Of a stretch of 64,000 nt of DNA, positions 7,877 to 15,957 are shown in pieces. This DNA comes from Pelagibius litoralis (GTDB taxonomy: Bacteria > Pseudomonadota > Alphaproteobacteria > Kiloniellales > Kiloniellaceae). Within the stretch, counting starts at the first letter, position 1. Each line of letters starts with the position of its first letter. A program made the translations under genes and the position numbers. The stretch covers positions 62,001-126,000 of the forward strand of contig NZ_JAAQPH010000007.1 in NCBI RefSeq assembly GCF_011683915.1. Direction: 5' to 3'. The notes under the pieces are model-generated. The model was not told the origin of the DNA and made no database searches. It saw only the letters and a program-made list of their open reading frames with translations.

Positions 7877-9063
7877 GACGCTGGCGTATAGAACAGGCCT
7901 TGTTGTGAGGGTATTGCACCTCCCATCTGAGGCCATTGAACAGAAAACGAGACCGTATTGGGCGTGCTATCTTGAAGAAGATTATTGCTCGCTTTCAGAT
8001 CGAGCAAATAGGTGCCAGGCATGAGGTTTAGGGAATCCACTCGGCAGAGTATCTTGCCGGCTCCCGGCCGGATGGATGCAAAATTATTGACAAGGGAAGT
8101 CACACAGGTGTTCTGGTTATCAAAGATCCTCAGCCTCAATGATAAGTTGTCGAGCTCCGAACTTAGGCGATATCCAAATTCGAACGTTGCCGCCTGTCCG
8201 GTGTAGAATGCAGGAGTCAGTTCCAGTTTTTCATTCATAAAAGTAATAGTATCGAATCGAAATGTGCCTGCTCCATCTCTGTTTCGAATTTCCTGTTCGC
8301 CGAACTTTACTACAGGCTCGAGATGGCGATGCGCGTTGAAATATTGAGCAAGCCCATCCTGTGTTCGCCCGAAAAACGCTTGCTCACCTCTATCCAGCAA
8401 CAACACTTTGTCGCAAAGTCGTTGAATCGCATAGGGACTGTGACTAACGAAGAGTATTGTGATGGTTTCCGACTTAACCAACCGCTCTATAGATCGAATG
8501 CATTTCTGCTGAAATTTGTAGTCCCCAACACCAAAAACTTCGTCGATCATCAGTAAATCTGAATCGCTGTGAAGTGCTACCGAGATACCGAGTCTCGCCA
8601 GCATCCCGCTGGAATACATCCGCACCGGGCGCTCCAGCCAGCTGCCGAGCTCCGAAAACTCGGCGATCTGGTCGTAGCGGCCACGGATTTCCCGCGGGCT
8701 GAAGCCCATCACCGCGCCCAGCAGCATGATATTCTCGCGCCCGGTGAGGTTGGGGTTAGCCCCCGCCTGCAGCTCGATCATAGGGAAGACCCGGCCACGC
8801 ACGTCGATCTCGCCTTTGGTTGCCGGGCTGACGCCTGCCAAGACCTTCAAGAGAGTGCTTTTGCCGGCGCCGTTGCGGCCGATGATGCCGAGGTTTTCGC
8901 CGCGGCGCAGGGTGAAGCTGACGTCCTGCAGCGCCCAGGGCAGGGTATCAGTGCGCTCGCTGGCCCGAGTGATCAGCCCCGTCACCCGGCGCAGCAGCCG
9001 CGGCATCGGCAGCCCATATCGCTTCCAAAGGCCGCGTACCTCGATGGCCGTTTCCGTCGACAT
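7858..9063 (-). CDS. wzt: Wzt-type polysaccharide ABC transporter ATP-binding protein with C-terminal glycan-binding domain
   Basis: 401 residues from ATG 9063 (MSTETAIEVRGLW), 11 bases after the permease stop; the open frame upstream of this is only a shadow of the permease. Walker A is GRNGAGKST (residues 62-70), the signature is YSSGMLARL, and Walker B is LLMIDEVFGVGD. Beyond residue about 250 an extra beta-rich domain (TFRFDTITFMNEKLEL, then AATFEFGYRL) matches Wzt_C, which recognises the finished chain terminus in O-antigen exporters. The first 450 bases are GC-rich; from the signature motif onward the gene turns AT-richer (8401-8460: 26 G+C of 60; 8641-8700: 40 of 60). This suggests a domain-swap junction. 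Confidence 0.9.
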   Translation of the reverse strand: MSTETAIEVRGLWKRYGLPMPRLLRRVTGLITRASERTDTLPWALQDVSFTLRRGENLGIIGRNGAGKSTLLKVLAGVSPATKGEIDVRGRVFPMIELQAGANPNLTGRENIMLLGAVMGFSPREIRGRYDQIAEFSELGSWLERPVRMYSSGMLARLGISVALHSDSDLLMIDEVFGVGDYKFQQKCIRSIERLVKSETITILFVSHSPYAIQRLCDKVLLLDRGEQAFFGRTQDGLAQYFNAHRHLEPVVKFGEQEIRNRDGAGTFRFDTITFMNEKLELTPAFYTGQAATFEFGYRLSSELDNLSLRLRIFDNQNTCVTSLVNNFASIRPGAGKILCRVDSLNLMPGTYLLDLKASNNLLQDSTPNTVSFSVQWPQMGGAIPSQQGLFYTPASWALSK

Positions 9064-9074
9064 CACCGGTCGCC

Positions 9075-9851
9075 CTACAGCACGTCTACGAAGTACTGGG
9101 AAAGCGTCTTGAACATGGTCCACCCCACCAGCAGCAAGAGCCCGCAGCCGGCCACCGCCATGAGACTCAGTTGCAGGTCCGGCAGCGCGCCGTCCAGGAG
9201 GATCGAGCGGAAGGCCTCTAGAATGCCGACCATGGGGTTGAGGCTGTACGCCAGGCGCCACTCGACCGGCACTATCGACAGGGGGTACATGATCGGCGAG
9301 GCCAGCATCCAAATCTGCAGCACAAAGGGTAAACCAAGAATGATATCGCGCTTATAGACGCCGATGGAAGCCACCATCATGCCTATGCCCAGCGCACAGA
9401 CCGCGAGAAGTAGAACAAAGATCGGAAGCAGCAAAATCGACCAGCCAATCGTCAGACCGAACCAAAACGCCAGACCAATAACGATGATCGACGCCACAGC
9501 AAAGTCGACGAAGGATAGTATGATAGCGGCAGTAGGAAGGATCTCCCTACGGACAGCCATCTTCTTGAGCAATTGGCCGTTCAGCATGATGCTGGTGCCA
9601 GCGCGCGCAACGGCACCTGAAAAGAACGTCCACGGCACGATGGCGACGGCAGCGAAGATCGCATAGGGCTTGCCGTCGCTGGGAATGCCGAGGAAAGAGC
9701 GGATGGCGATGAAGAGCAGCAGGTAAATGACCGAATAGAGCAGCGCCCAGGCCGGGCCTATCAAGGAGCGGCGGTACTGCGCCTTGAAATCGCGCCGGAC
9801 AAGTGCTGCCAGCAGGTGCCAGTTCCAGGGATCGTGGACAGAGTGAACCAT
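9075..9851 (-). CDS. wzm: Wzm-type ABC-2 polysaccharide transporter permease
   Basis: A 258-residue integral membrane protein. It starts with WHLLAALVRRDFKAQYRRSLIGPAW, the ABC-2 family opening, followed by about six hydrophobic segments and a conserved late region, LQIWMLASPIMYPLSIVP. It forms the channel half of the exporter with the ATPase encoded 11 bases downstream and moves undecaprenyl-linked polysaccharide across the inner membrane. It is the first gene of the intact minus-strand cluster, so the promoter probably lies in 9852-9940. Confidence 0.9.
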   Translation of the reverse strand: MVHSVHDPWNWHLLAALVRRDFKAQYRRSLIGPAWALLYSVIYLLLFIAIRSFLGIPSDGKPYAIFAAVAIVPWTFFSGAVARAGTSIMLNGQLLKKMAVRREILPTAAIILSFVDFAVASIIVIGLAFWFGLTIGWSILLLPIFVLLLAVCALGIGMMVASIGVYKRDIILGLPFVLQIWMLASPIMYPLSIVPVEWRLAYSLNPMVGILEAFRSILLDGALPDLQLSLMAVAGCGLLLLVGWTMFKTLSQYFVDVL

Positions 9852-10175
9852 ACGTTCGCTTCAAGTTGCCATAGAGTGATTCAAAGAAATTCGGAACGCT
9901 ACCGCCATTCGGGTGAAAACGCCGTTTCACCCGTTTTTTCAGTCATCTGATTACCGCCCCGCGCTGGACGACAGAGAGATCAACCTGCGAAGGCGCCCAA
10001 AGGTGCTGGGCACGAAAGATCCAATTCCCTTTAGTTGCTCTTCTCAGCCACCGCTCCCAGCGCCGAATCGCCCAGGAGCGTGAAGGGTGCTCTTCTTTTG
10101 ACAGATCGCACAGCAGGGGCCAAGCGCTCATGTCCCACCTGAAGCGCTCCTTTGCAGCGACAGAAGCAAAGCCTT

Positions 10176-10782
10176 TCAAGAAGCCCCCGTGCGGCGGGCC
10201 GCGGCGATCAGGCCCATCCGGTCCGGCGCGATGTGCAGCAGCCTGAGCGCGAAGATCCGCGCGGCCGGAAAGGACTGGCGCAGCCGCTCATAGGTCTTCT
10301 GAGGGTCGCGGGTGTCGGTGACGACGATACCGTCGAAGGCTCCGGCCTGGCTGAGGTCAGTCATCACAGGGACGCCGTGGCAGAGCCCGGACCCGGTTTC
10401 CTCGCCGACTACGACCAGGACCGAGATCTGCTGGCCTTAGGCCGCCAACAATGCGATTTCCGCGAGCTCACCTTCCCCGACGAGGACGAACTCCTCAACG
10501 CCGCTTTCCCCAGCCTGCCGGAAAATCTCGACATACTGCGCGCGCCTAGCGAAAGAAGGACAGCGAAGTTTCGAGATATTTGGCGACCAAGCGGTTCTTC
10601 TCCCAGAAGCCCTGCGGCGTCAGGTAATAGGCGTAACGCCGGTAGGGCACTTGGCAAGCCTTCACATAACCCTTGTTGACCGCGCGCTTGACCAGCCCCA
10701 CGGAGACGCCTACTTGCTGCTTCAACGCCACCTGCGTCATGACCTCTCCCTGCTCCACAGCCGTGAAGAGGTTCAGCTCCAC
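10176..10782 (-). pseudogene. Broken winged-helix regulator with C-terminal Rossmann domain, capsule-cluster type
   Basis: The N-terminal part (10782 down to 10546) is a winged helix ending in YRRYAYYLTPQGFWEK, then RLVAKYLETSLSFFR, a hallmark of MarR-like regulators linked to exopolysaccharide clusters. A stop follows at once. In the next frame the natural continuation appears as RAQYVEIFRQAGESG, VEEFVLVGEGELAEIALLAA. That frame hits TAA near 10440 and then resumes in frame with FDGIVVTDTRDPQKTYERLR, the end of a Rossmann-like domain. One frameshift and one nonsense codon thus break a protein of about 200 residues. The recognition-helix region also looks a few residues short. The intact family pairs DNA binding with a nucleotide-sugar-sensing-like fold (family knowledge). 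Confidence 0.8.
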
Positions 10783-10999
10783 GTCGGACTTAATTCCTTT
10801 TGATATTAATGCATCCGCAGTAAATCCCGGCTTCTAATATACCACTAGGTATTTACGTTCAAGCTTTGAATTACGTTCCTTGAATTCACTAAAGGGATGT
10901 GATTCTTTGCAATTTTGCCTCCCGGCACAGAAACTCGCTGGCCGGCGGCGGTCGAAATTGCGGCAATCGCGCCGCCGCAAAGGGGCACAAGCCAGAACG

Positions 11000-11590
11000 A
11001 TGACTGAGACGACAGTTGTGATCACCGGTGGGGCGGGCTACATCGGAAGCCACACCGTTTTAGCCTGCCGAGAGAACGGCAACCGCGTGGTGGTGCTCGA
11101 CAACCTGGTGAAGGGTCGGCGGGACCTGCTGCCGGACGACGTGCCCTTCTACCTGGGCGACGTCGGGGGCAACCCACCTCATCAAGGTTGCCTGCGAAGT
11201 CGCGACCGGCAAGCGCAGCGAGCTCCAGATCTTCGGCGACGACTATGACACGCCGGACGGCACCTGCGTTCGCGACTATATCCATGTCACCGACCTTGCC
11301 GAAGTCCACGTGAGAAGCCTCGACCACCTGATAGACGACGGCGACTGTCTGACCCTGACTGCGGCTATGGCCACAGCTATTCAGTGCGTGAGGTCGTCGA
11401 GGGCATAAACCGGATTACAGGGACCTCTCTCAACGTCCGCCTCGTGCCTCGGCGCCCGAGCGATGTGGCCACGCTGGTGGCTGATCCCGGCCAGCTGCTA
11501 GCCGCATTCGACTGGGCGCCCCGGTACGACGACCTCAACACGATCCTGCGAACGGCCCTTGACTGGGAGAGGCGCCAGAACGCTCGCTGA
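11000..11590 (+). pseudogene. galE: galE (UDP-glucose 4-epimerase) remnant with internal deletion and frameshifts
   Basis: The first 55 codons (VVITGGAGYIGSHTVL, then NRVVVLDNLVKGRRDLLP) are a normal epimerase NAD-binding start. At about 11165 the sequence jumps, in another frame, to THLIKVACEVATGKR, LQIFGDDYDTPDGTCVRDYIHV. This is the family's residue 200-250 region, so roughly 140 codons with the Ser-Tyr-Lys catalytic triad are missing. A further base loss near 11361 shifts to CGYGHSYSVREVVEGINRIT and the usual C-terminus, ending at 11590. No active epimerase can be made. Confidence 0.85.
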
Positions 11591-11605
11591 GCGCCAACCG
11601 CCGCG

Positions 11606-12532
11606 TCACTCGGCGGTCTGGCGGGGAACAAGTTCCACCGCCTGCAGCGGGCTGTTGTGCACTAGAACCAAGGCCAGGAAGCAGGCCTGGCCGAGAGACT
11701 GTGGTGGCCGGTGGAGGTCCTGGTCGATGGCCGCCAGCAGAGCCTCTGTATAGGCCGGCGTTTCCGCCGCGCGCCGGTCGTGGCGGGAGCCCACGCGCAT
11801 GTCGCAGATGAAGCGGTGGTGCACCTGCTGCGACTTCTGACCGCCGAGCAAGCAGAGGGCGGCAGAGGCTTCTGGAACTGCCGCGATCAGCTGCCGCAGC
11901 GCCCGGCCCGAGTATCCGGAGAAGCCGTGCGGCCCGTACTGTCGCCACATGCTGGAGCCTGGCAACACGTGGCATTGAACGATCGGGCGGACTTCCGATG
12001 CCGCCCAGTGGCCGATCGTCTGGAAGAGGCCGACATCATCTGGAATGTGTTCGATTGCGCTTTGCGAGACGATCAAGTTGCTGTCGCCGAGCATCTCCGG
12101 CCCGAGCTGCTCCGCCGTCGCCTGGATGAAGCTGCACCCAGGCTTCGCTTCCTTCCATCTGTCACGCGGCCGCGGATCGATACCGCAGTAGCTTTCCAGC
12201 GCGCCGAACGCCCTCTCATAGAACTCAACATAGCGTCCGTCGCCACAGCCGACCTCGAAGACCCGCAGACCGCCCAGAGTGGAGCGCAGCGCGTCTGCAT
12301 CCAGGGAGAGCCAGAAGAGGTTTGACCAAACGCGGGACGGGGAGCAGACGGCCGTCGTGTGGTCCGATGGATAGGCAATACTGCGCGGCTTGAGGGCGAC
12401 GAGGGGGCAGCCGGGCTGGCCTGGCCGTAGTTGCTCGAGAATATTAAGGGTGTACCAGGCAGGGCGCTGGCGCCATCTCAGTGCGAGATCAGCGTTCAAG
12501 CTTTTGTTGAGGGTAGTACGCGTCATCGTCAT
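11606..12532 (-). CDS. Class I SAM-dependent methyltransferase
   Basis: About 308 residues from ATG 12532 (MTMTRTTLNKSL). The core shows LRVFEVGCGDGRYVEFYERA (motif I), YCGIDPRPRD (motif II), LIVSQSAIEHIPDDVGLF and a motif III-like VRPIVQCHVLPG. The N-terminal 100 residues and the Cys/His-containing C-terminus are not recognised. The gene faces away from the flanking epimerase remnant and methyltransferase, so it is probably transcribed alone. A role in glycan or lipid methylation is inferred from its place next to the polysaccharide cluster. Confidence 0.7.
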   Translation of the reverse strand: MTMTRTTLNKSLNADLALRWRQRPAWYTLNILEQLRPGQPGCPLVALKPRSIAYPSDHTTAVCSPSRVWSNLFWLSLDADALRSTLGGLRVFEVGCGDGRYVEFYERAFGALESYCGIDPRPRDRWKEAKPGCSFIQATAEQLGPEMLGDSNLIVSQSAIEHIPDDVGLFQTIGHWAASEVRPIVQCHVLPGSSMWRQYGPHGFSGYSGRALRQLIAAVPEASAALCLLGGQKSQQVHHRFICDMRVGSRHDRRAAETPAYTEALLAAIDQDLHRPPQSLGQACFLALVLVHNSPLQAVELVPRQTAE

Positions 12533-12829
12533 CACATCCAGGACTCCGCCAGCTCGCGCCTCGCCCCGCGTGCCGCAGCGGCCCTCCTTCTGCCTTACCA
12601 CCGCAGAACAAGCAAGCGCCAGCTACAGAGACTCGGCAACGATGGCGACTGGGGTGACAAGGGCCGAATGCGACGCTTGGCAACGGCGACTCCGGGCAGA
12701 TCGCCGCAACCAACGTCATGTCTCGGATGTCCTTTTGCGGGTTTACGACGGAACGGGCCAGTACTAGTGTAGCCGCGGTGCCTGCGCGCGACGTCTCACG
12801 TGCCGGGCGAAACCCGTCAGGAACCGGCC

Positions 12830-13528
12830 ATGTCTGCGGGAAGGCGCTCTTTGGGAAATTCGGTGAGGCAGCTTGTCAAGCGGGTGCCGGTGCTGAATAA
12901 ATTCGCGGCACGGGCGCATAGATGGATCAAGTTGCGTCGTGCGGAGGGCCGTTTTAGGCACGCAAAGAATGCACGCCCGCTGCGGTTAGTCATCGGCTCG
13001 GCAGGCCTCTTCGAGCCAGGCTGGATCGGAACCGACATAGAGTACTTGAACCTCCTGGCGCCGGCCCATTGGGAGAAGAATTTCGAGAAGGGCTCTATTG
13101 ATGTCATTCTTTCCGAGCACGTCTGGGAGCATCTCACCTATGAAGACGGTCTGGAGGCTGCAAGGCGCTGCTTCGAATATCTGAGGCCACACGGCTACCT
13201 GCGGGTGGCGGTTCCCGACGGCTTTCATCCCGATCCGGACTACATCGCTTCGGTACGGCCCAGCGGCAGTGGTGATGGGGCGCACGATCACAAGGTTCTG
13301 TACAATCATAGGACCTTTGCGGCGGTCTTCGAGGAAGCCGGTTTCCGTGTTGTGCCGTTAGAGCACTTCGACAGAGAAGGTTCGTTTCACTTCACGGAGT
13401 GGGACCCCGCAAAAGGTAAAATCCGCCGCTCAAAGCGCTTTGACCCGCGGAACGGTGAAGGGGTGCTGAACTATACTTCCATTATCCTCGATGCCTGCAA
13501 GGACGGCGCAACCGGCCCGGCGGTCTGA
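12830..13528 (+). CDS. Class I SAM-dependent methyltransferase-like protein (reduced motif I)
   Basis: 232 residues from ATG 12830; a GTG at 12800 would add ten residues. Instead of a glycine-rich motif I it has LRLVIGSAGLFEPGWIGTDIEYLNL, then IDVILSEHVWEHLTYEDGLEAARRC and YLRPHGYLRVAVPDGFHPDP. This is typical of Methyltransf_11-like proteins found in glycan clusters, some of which lack activity. The last third, VLYNHRTFAAVFEEAGFRV, fits the lid region. The substrate is unknown. Confidence 0.7.
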   Translation: MSAGRRSLGNSVRQLVKRVPVLNKFAARAHRWIKLRRAEGRFRHAKNARPLRLVIGSAGLFEPGWIGTDIEYLNLLAPAHWEKNFEKGSIDVILSEHVWEHLTYEDGLEAARRCFEYLRPHGYLRVAVPDGFHPDPDYIASVRPSGSGDGAHDHKVLYNHRTFAAVFEEAGFRVVPLEHFDREGSFHFTEWDPAKGKIRRSKRFDPRNGEGVLNYTSIILDACKDGATGPAV

Positions 13529-13895
13529 TCCGCAGCCTTCGCCGGAAACGTCCCGGCCGAAGGTGCCGCTAGTGCGGGGAGCTGCTTCTGATTTTGTCGA
13601 TGCTCAGGATGGACAGGGTCGGCGAGGGTCAGCCGCGAATACGTCGTTCCTCCGTTCCTGCGGCGGGCAGTGCCACGGCCGAACGAGTCATTAACGTCAG
13701 AACCTGGAACTTGCGATCACCTGACTGTCGTGCCTATCCCCATGAGCATATCCACGTTCAGCGCCAGGAGGCACCATGGGGCCGGCAACTGCTAAATCTA
13801 GTGACGCACCTTCGAAGGCTGCTTTGTTTTGGTTATAGGTCCGAAGTCGATGACGCTCTCGCCATAGCCGAACAGGTCGACGTCTGATCTCAGGG
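13529..13895 (+). other. Gene-poor stretch
   Basis: No open frame here resembles a known protein. A minus-strand reading near 13880-13810 gives VDLFGYGESVIDFGP, after which it meets stops, so this may be decayed coding DNA. No RNA gene, terminator or promoter could be recognised. It joins directly onto the TPP-enzyme remnant and looks like erosion debris at the edge of the polysaccharide region. Confidence 0.4.
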
Positions 13896-14142
13896 GCAGT
13901 GGTGCTGGTCTGCAACAACGGTCTGTATGGAACGATCCGCATGCATCAGGAGCGCCACTATCCGGGCCGGCCTTCGGCGACCGAGATCGTCAATCCGGAC
14001 TTTGCCGCGCCTATGGCGGCTACGGCGAGGTCGTGACGGAAAGTGCCTATGTCCAGCGGCCTTCGGGCGGGCGAGGGCTGCCGGCGTGCCCGCGGTCCTG
14101 GAACTGCGGATGTCGCCTGCTGCGGTACCCCCCGATCAGCGG
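13896..14142 (+). pseudogene. C-terminal remnant of an acetolactate synthase-like TPP enzyme
   Basis: The segment VVLVCNNGLYGTIRMHQERH, YPGRPSATEIVNPDFAA matches the TPP/Mg-binding C-terminal domain of acetolactate synthase-type enzymes. Two frame changes follow (near 14010 and 14060): RAYGGYGEVVTESAYVQ, then AFGRARAAGVPAVLELRM, which is the family's usual ending. The N-terminal 450 or so residues are missing. It is clearly a pseudogene fragment. Its original partner genes are not visible. Confidence 0.75.
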
Positions 14143-14336
14143 TCTGATGATGCTGATTATTTCGCGCTTTGGTTGTTTTTCCGCCAAGTTCAGCCTGTCG
14201 GTTGAAATGCCTGCTGTGCCAGGGGCTTAAGGGTGATTAAAGGATTTCTCGCTATGTAAGGTTAACGAAGGGCGGAGTTCCGACTGTCATTGCCGCCAGA
14301 AACGTCGGTTGCCCAATGGTTGAATGAAGGAATCAA

Positions 14337-15287
14337 ATGGCTCAGAGCGCCAATTCTGGCCCCCTGGCTTCGACGAAGGCCCGCATCCCCTTTTGGATGC
14401 GTCTCAAGGCGTGGTGGGAAGGCTATGACCTCACCCTGCATGAGAAAAAGCTGATTCCATTCGAATCCGGCGATCTGCCTGCACCGGAGCCCGGTTCGCC
14501 CGAGTGGCTCTCCAAACGGCTGGAGATCATGCAGGAAATCTGGGGCGACGGCATGGCCGGCCCCGGCGATGCGGCCTACATCCTGAAGCTTGTGAAGCCT
14601 TTTGCCCTGGATCCCGCCCACACGGTGATCGAGGTCGGCGCGGGGCTTGGCGGGGCGACCCGCGTCATCGCCGAACACTTCGATATCTGGATGACGGGCT
14701 TGGAAGCGGATCGGGAAGTGGCGGATGCCGGCATGGAGCTTTCCACCATGGCCGGGCTCGCCAAGCGGGCCCCGGTCCACTATTTCGACGTGGATCACTA
14801 CGAATTCCGGGAGTCGTCGATCGACTGCGTCTTCTCCAAAGAGGCGCTTTTTCTGGTGGAAGACAAGAAACGCCTGTTGGCCGAGATCATCAATATGATC
14901 AAGCCGCGCGGGCAACTGCTGTTTACCGACTATGTCCTCGCCGAAGGCGCCAACAGAAAACAGCTGGCGGAGTGGGCCAAGGGCGAGCCCGAGACCCCTC
15001 ATCTTTGGACCATCAAGGACTACGAGGCTGCCCTTACCGAGGCGCGGCTGGACATCCGGATCAAGGAAGACATTACCGACGACGTCCACAAAATCATCAC
15101 GTCCAGCTGGGCCAACTTCCTCTCCAGTCTGCGGGGACGCCAAATGGACAAGTCGACATCGGATGCTGTTGAAGAGGCGGTGGAGCTTTGGACCCGGCGG
15201 ACCAAGGCAATCGACAGTGGCGCGCTGAGGCTGTGCCGCTTCCACGCCTTGAAAAAAGAAGGGGAGAAGATGCTCTCGGACTGGTAG
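14337..15287 (+). CDS. Class I SAM-dependent methyltransferase (Methyltransf_11-like)
   Basis: 316 residues with an AAGGA site ahead of the ATG. After a 90-residue leader ([20 protein letters not shown]) comes motif [21 protein letters not shown], then [32 protein letters not shown] and [15 protein letters not shown]. The overall order resembles phosphoethanolamine or sarcosine-type N-methyltransferases, but the substrate cannot be fixed. GC content and codon use look native, unlike the polysaccharide block. It is followed by the L36 gene after 125 bases. Confidence 0.75.
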   Translation: MAQSANSGPLASTKARIPFWMRLKAWWEGYDLTLHEKKLIPFESGDLPAPEPGSPEWLSKRLEIMQEIWGDGMAGPGDAAYILKLVKPFALDPAHTVIEVGAGLGGATRVIAEHFDIWMTGLEADREVADAGMELSTMAGLAKRAPVHYFDVDHYEFRESSIDCVFSKEALFLVEDKKRLLAEIINMIKPRGQLLFTDYVLAEGANRKQLAEWAKGEPETPHLWTIKDYEAALTEARLDIRIKEDITDDVHKIITSSWANFLSSLRGRQMDKSTSDAVEEAVELWTRRTKAIDSGALRLCRFHALKKEGEKMLSDW

Positions 15288-15412
15288 GGGAGGGTGATAG
15301 GGGGCGGCTTACCCCGGCGGTTTCCCTGGGCTTGACAGCCCCAGTCCTGGTCCTTATCTTCCCGGCTTTCCGCGCCTTTGCCCAAGCTGGCGCGGCTCAT
15401 GAGGATAGAGAA

Positions 15413-15538
15413 ATGAAGGTCGTTAACTCTCTCAAGACCGCGAAATTGCGGGACAAAGGCTGCCGCGTGGTTCGGCGCCGTGGTCGCGTCTACGTGATCA
15501 ACAAGAAGAACCCCAGATTCAAGGCCCGCCAGGGCTGA
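15413..15538 (+). CDS. rpmJ: 50S ribosomal protein L36
   Basis: A 41-residue, very basic protein: [20 protein letters not shown], then [20 protein letters not shown] and a final glycine. It matches the L36 form of alphaproteobacteria that keeps only one of the zinc-binding cysteines. A GAGGA site sits ahead of the ATG. As usual in this class the gene stands alone, outside the main ribosomal operon, and it is followed by a strong hairpin terminator. It sits in the large subunit near the peptidyl transferase centre. Confidence 0.97.
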   Translation: MKVVNSLKTAKLRDKGCRVVRRRGRVYVINKKNPRFKARQG

Positions 15539-15599
15539 TCTGTCCGGGGCGGCTTTCCTTGGAAGGCATGCCTCTGCGGCGGACTGAATGACGGATTTT

Positions 15600-15634
15600 G
15601 CAAGGCCGCGCCCCCTTCCGGGGCGCGGCCTTGC
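15600..15634 (+). terminator. Strong hairpin terminator after rpmJ
   Basis: A perfect GC-rich stem of 15 base pairs (15600-15614 with 15620-15634) closes a five-base loop CTTCC. It begins 61 bases after the L36 stop. The 3' T-tract is weak (GTTTAT). The hairpin can end transcription of rpmJ. Confidence 0.8.
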
Positions 15635-15782
15635 GTTTATCCACAGTAAGACCGCTTGCTTTACGGTCGAAGCATCCCGCGCTGGTCTGGAGATTGGGCC
15701 GGTTTGTTCGAATTTCCCTGCTTTTGCGCCGCTTATCGACGTCAGGCATTGACCGACCCCAGGACGCGGGCCATAGTCTTCT

Positions 15783-15801
15783 AAATTGGTATTACCAATT
15801 T
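15783..15801. promoter_or_regulatory. GntR/FadR-type operator upstream of glcDEF
   Basis: AAATTGGT-ATT-ACCAATTT is a perfect 19-base palindrome. The TTGGT-N3-ACCAA core is the classic operator of the FadR/PdhR/LldR branch of GntR regulators. It lies 157 bases before the glcD start with no gene between. A near-identical site stands before the FadR-type gene at 25723, which makes that protein the likely ligand. Confidence 0.8.
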
Positions 15802-15957
15802 GGCGGACCTTTGGCGACGGATGACTCGATCCAGATTCATCTTTCGGTGGCCAGGGGACAGCAAGCCGGGGCAGTCAAGAACCCCGAGGGCGTGAGAAGA
15901 CGATAAGGAATAGCGGGCTCGTTAGCGATTCGGGCCCATTCTGGGGAGAGCAGTGCC

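Noticed and set aside
9943-10179. 78-codon minus-strand frame starting with a TTG after the broken regulator
   Set aside because: No family match, no ribosome-binding site, and it lies between a pseudogene and the exporter; probably debris.
13697-13942. 81-codon minus-strand frame near the TPP remnant
   Set aside because: No start context and no family; could be eroded coding DNA, but not a functional gene.
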